NCBI RefSeq assembly: GCF_026410505.1
Contig: NZ_JAPMIU010000011.1
Location: forward strand, 1-64,000
Direction: 5' to 3'
DNA length: 64,000 bases
Origin: Frateuria hangzhouensis
Lineage (GTDB): Bacteria > Pseudomonadota > Gammaproteobacteria > Xanthomonadales > Rhodanobacteraceae
The stretch's first letter is position 1, and every line of letters begins with the position of its first letter. The notes under the pieces are model-generated. The model was not told the DNA's origin, searched no databases, and was given only the letters and a program-made list of their open reading frames with translations. A program made the translations under genes and the position numbers. This document shows positions 62,001-64,000 of this stretch, piece after piece.

Positions 62001-64000
62001 CGACGCGCCCGGCAGCGTCTCGACGGGCAGCAGGCGCACCTTCAGCGTCTCGTGGATGCGCTGCACGGCCGCGCTGTCATCCTGCTCGATCGACGTGCGC
62101 AGGATGGCCTGGCGATCGACCACCTGCTGTAGCGCACGCTCGAACGCGGCCTCGTCCATCGGCCCGCGCAGGCGATGCGCCGAGGGCGTGTTGTAGACCA
62201 CCCGCCCCGGGTGCAGTTGTTCCAGGTACCAGAGCCGCTGCTGCATCAACGACAGCGGGGCGCGTTGGCGGTCGGGCAGCCGCGGGATGCGCCTGCGATC
62301 GGTGGCCGCGCCGCCCTGCCCTGCGGCGCGGATGGCCTCGGCCAACCGCGCCGCGGTCTGCGCTTCGAACACCGTGCGCATCGGCAGTGCCAGCTCCAGC
62401 TCGCGATTGAGCCGGGCGACCAGTTGCGCCGCCAGCAGCGAATGCCCGCCGCGTTCGAAGAAGTTGTCTTCGACGCCCGGCTCGCTGCCGAGGACGGCCG
62501 CCATGGCCGTCACCACGCGCTGCTCGAGCGCGTCGCGCGGGGCGACGCGGCCGGCTTCTGCGGGAGATCCCTCCTCCGGGACCGGCAGCCGTGCGCGGTC
62601 GATCTTGCCGTTGGGCAGCCGCGGCAGCGCCGCCAGCACGACGAGGTGCTGCGGGATCATGTAATCGGGCAACGCCTCGCGCAGGTGTGCGCGGAGCGCC
62701 GCTTCGTCGACGGTGGCACCGGGGGCCGCCACCACGTGCGCGAGCAGGCGCACGTCGCCGGGACGGAGTTCGCGCGTGGTGGCCAGGGCATCGGCGACGC
62801 CGGGCAGGCTCAGCAGGCGCGCCTCGATCTCGCCCAGTTCGATGCGAAAACCGCGCAGCTTGACCTGGAAATCGAGCCGGCCCAGGTGCTCAAGCGTGCC
62901 GTCCGGACGCCAGCGGCCGCGATCGCCGGTGCGGTACATGCGGGCATCCGGCGTTGACGCGAACGGATCGGCGAGGAAGCGTTCGGCGGTCAGTTCCGGC
63001 CGATGGCGATAGCCCAGTGCGACGCCGGTTCCGCCAATCCAGATCTCGCCCGGCACCCCCAACGGGCAAAGCTGGCGCTGCTCGTCGAGGATCCACACCA
63101 CCGTGTTGGCGACCGGCGTGCCGATGGCGATGCCCTCGCGCGGATGCTCGACGCGCCAGCAGGTCGACCACACCGTGGTTTCGGTCGGGCCGTACAGGTT
63201 CCACACCTCGCCGCAACGGGCAAGCAATTGCTCCGCCAGGTCCGGCGCCAGCGCCTCGCCGCCACACAGTGCGCGGAAGCCGGGCGCCGGCGCCCAGCCG
63301 GTTTCCAGCAGCATGCGCCAGGTGGCCGGCGTGGCCTGCATCACGGTGGCCTGGCTCGACTCGAGCAGGCGTTTGAGTGCTTCGCCGTCCATCGCCTGCT
63401 CGCGTCGGGCCATCACCACCTCGCCACCGACGGCGAGCGGCCCGAACAGTTCCAGCACCGCGATGTCGAAGGACAGCGTGGTGACGGCCAGCAGCCGGTC
63501 GTCCGCGTGCAGCCCCGGTCGCCCCGCCATGCTGGCGAGGAAGTTCGCCGCCGCCCGATGGGGAATCTCCACGCCCTTGGGCTGGCCGGTGGAACCGGAG
63601 GTGTAGATCACGTAGGCGACCGCCGTGGCATCCACATCGGCATCGTCAGGGCGGGACGCCGGTGCTGCCGCGAGCGCATCGCCGGCCTGGTCAAGCGCCA
63701 GCACCGGGCGACCGCGCAGATCGAAGCGCCCGGCATGCCGCGCCTGGGTGACCAGCACGGCCAGGCTGGCATCGCTGACCATGTAGTTGAGCCGCTCGGT
63801 GGGAAAGCCCGGATCGAGCGGCACGTAGCCTGCACCGGCCTTGAGCACGCCGAGCACGGCCGCGAGCATGCCCACGCCCCGGTCCAGCGCGATGCCGACC
63901 AGCGCGCCGGCACGCACGCCATGGCCGCGCAGCACGTGCGCGATGCGATTGGCAAGCGCGTCCAGTTCGGCGTAGGTCAATGCCTGTTTGCCGAAGTGCA
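59049..64000 (-). CDS. Non-ribosomal peptide synthetase, partial (A-T-C-A-T visible, 5' end beyond window)
   Basis: At least 1650 aa; the reading frame is open to the right edge (FGKQALTYAELD, the A2 core of an A domain), so upstream domains are missing. Visible order: A domain (to about 62600), carrier with RGGHSLL (about 62440), condensation with AHHIIWDGWS (about 61850), a second A domain (about 60900-59430) and a second carrier with VGGHSLL (about 59260). Both A domains read D-I-L-Q-L-G-L-V-W-K by eye, a glycine-like or small-residue code, and are about 80% alike including long DNA identities. The end is IGSRLRRLLGIGRSD with no thioesterase or reductase. It is transcribed ahead of the other NRPS gene; both may form one assembly line. 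Confidence 0.92.
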   Translation of the reverse strand, partial: HFGKQALTYAELDALANRIAHVLRGHGVRAGALVGIALDRGVGMLAAVLGVLKAGAGYVPLDPGFPTERLNYMVSDASLAVLVTQARHAGRFDLRGRPVLALDQAGDALAAAPASRPDDADVDATAVAYVIYTSGSTGQPKGVEIPHRAAANFLASMAGRPGLHADDRLLAVTTLSFDIAVLELFGPLAVGGEVVMARREQAMDGEALKRLLESSQATVMQATPATWRMLLETGWAPAPGFRALCGGEALAPDLAEQLLARCGEVWNLYGPTETTVWSTCWRVEHPREGIAIGTPVANTVVWILDEQRQLCPLGVPGEIWIGGTGVALGYRHRPELTAERFLADPFASTPDARMYRTGDRGRWRPDGTLEHLGRLDFQVKLRGFRIELGEIEARLLSLPGVADALATTRELRPGDVRLLAHVVAAPGATVDEAALRAHLREALPDYMIPQHLVVLAALPRLPNGKIDRARLPVPEEGSPAEAGRVAPRDALEQRVVTAMAAVLGSEPGVEDNFFERGGHSLLAAQLVARLNRELELALPMRTVFEAQTAARLAEAIRAAGQGGAATDRRRIPRLPDRQRAPLSLMQQRLWYLEQLHPGRVVYNTPSAHRLRGPMDEAAFERALQQVVDRQAILRTSIEQDDSAAVQRIHETLKVRLLPVETLPGASLREREAALMQRLDAMIAEPFDLAAAPLFRVRLFKLAEQDHVFFFMAHHIIWDGWSFDLLYAELSEAYTASCEGRPMALPPPAVEYGDFAAWQRDWMQGPELERQLAHWRERLAGPLEPLELPAARPRPPRPSGAGATEWIRLSTEGMEAVRGLGQRTGTTSFMVLLAAYYVFLHRSGGQRDLIVGVPVRGRETAELESVMGFFVNALPLRLQIDPQASFNTVLQQVRGVVLDAFACPDVPFERLVRDLRVPRDESRSPIYQASFSFQDVRHRNLCWAQLRHEHLPVFQRGAADDLGLWFIEQDHGLLGGLTYSTDLFDTEAAARLRRNYEALLASALAEPDQPVCRLALLPPDEIAQLERWNATAAEIPAQSLHGLVEAQARRTPQRIALRGANARLTYAELDARANRIAHALRARGAGSGALVGIALDRGFDMVAALLGALKTGAGYVPLDPSFPAGRLAFMLEDAGLAVLVTEQRLFSRFPACECEVLLLDESAAMEDLPAMPLPVEAQVSPDAIAYVIYTSGSTGKPKGVEIAHRAAVNFLTAMAARPGLREDDRLLAVTTLSFDIAVLELFGPLSVGGEVVVARRDDAMDGEALKGLLMASHATVMQATPATWQALLQAGWCGTPGFRALCGGEALSPELAAQLLARCSEVWNLYGPTETTVWSTCWRVEHPRERIAIGKPIANTTVWIRDEQGQRCPVGVPGEIWIGGAGVALGYRHRPDLTAERFVADPYAGLPGARMYRTGDRGRWCSDGTLEHLGRLDFQIKLRGFRIELGEIESIAREDPAVDECVAAIHDVDAQDRRLLLYVASGEAETSLLPRLRGRLAAQLPGYMQPQYLVALPALPRTPNGKVDRKALPMPQLRTGVTPAEDRAGWLADAEPRERYLATLWCELIGVAQVQPSDNFFDVGGHSLLAMELTARVRRETGVRINLLDIATGTLAALAAALPEGGASVPQPPADSRTAIGSRLRRLLGIGRSD

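Noticed and set aside
1-64000. CRISPR arrays, rRNA genes, integrase genes or phage modules
   Set aside because: No regularly spaced direct repeats, no rRNA-like stretches and no integrase or phage structural motif were seen anywhere; the only RNA gene found is tRNA-Thr.

Overview
The window is GC-rich (about two thirds G+C by eye), densely coded chromosome. It most resembles a gammaproteobacterium of the Xanthomonadales, probably the Rhodanobacteraceae or a close relative. This is inferred from gene content and order: an overlapping pepSY-phoP-phoQ set, birA-coaX-SPOR, a tyrosine catabolic operon with a divergent MarR gene, tryptophan 2,3-dioxygenase, a three-gene 2-oxo acid dehydrogenase set, and REP-like palindromes between genes. 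No rRNA, CRISPR array or prophage is visible.

Layout. 1-104 is the tail of an IS110-type transposase. 183-2415 holds an FNR-type oxygen regulator and hemN, with a perfect FNR box upstream of hemN. 2560-7796 is a homogentisate pathway (hppD, hmgA, a lipoprotein gene, fahA) with a mini-cytochrome and a divergent MarR regulator; an inverted-repeat element carrying a DUF559 remnant lies between hppD and hmgA. 7858-12453 has an FG-GAP repeat protein, a POT peptide transporter and kynA. 12733-16853 is an E1alpha-E1beta-E2 operon plus a VOC protein. 16929-23290 looks like a small lipid-linked glycosylation locus: a polytopic membrane protein facing a tight five-gene operon (GtrB-like GT2, methyltransferase, ATP-grasp/HAD fusion, WbqC-like, small EamA-like protein). 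23387-30403 is mixed housekeeping: trpS behind a ccdAB toxin-antitoxin pair, arginase, tRNA-Thr, SPOR protein, coaX, birA and a small exported protein. 30560-34143 is phoQ-phoP-pepSY and dusA.

From 34256 to the right edge lies an accessory exopolysaccharide island. A GMC oxidoreductase is divergent from an export operon (Wza-like lipoprotein, GumC/Wzz-like chain-length protein, a BY-kinase-like protein with a degenerate Walker A, an outer-membrane barrel, two alpha/beta hydrolases). This faces an eight-gene reverse-strand operon (deacetylase, O-antigen ligase/polymerase, flippase, GT4, deacetylase, deacetylase-like protein, GT2, heparinase-like lyase). A GT4 gene and two large NRPS genes follow. 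The export genes resemble the XrtA/PEP-CTERM type of EPS locus, but no exosortase and no priming glycosyltransferase are in the window. The NRPSs (A-T-C-A-T, and a partial A-T-C-A-T) both lack a thioesterase and end in short basic tails. The joining of a Wzx/Wzy-type polysaccharide pathway to termination-less NRPSs and paired hydrolases is the most unusual feature here, and may encode a peptide-decorated polysaccharide or a cell-surface lipopeptide. That function is inference.
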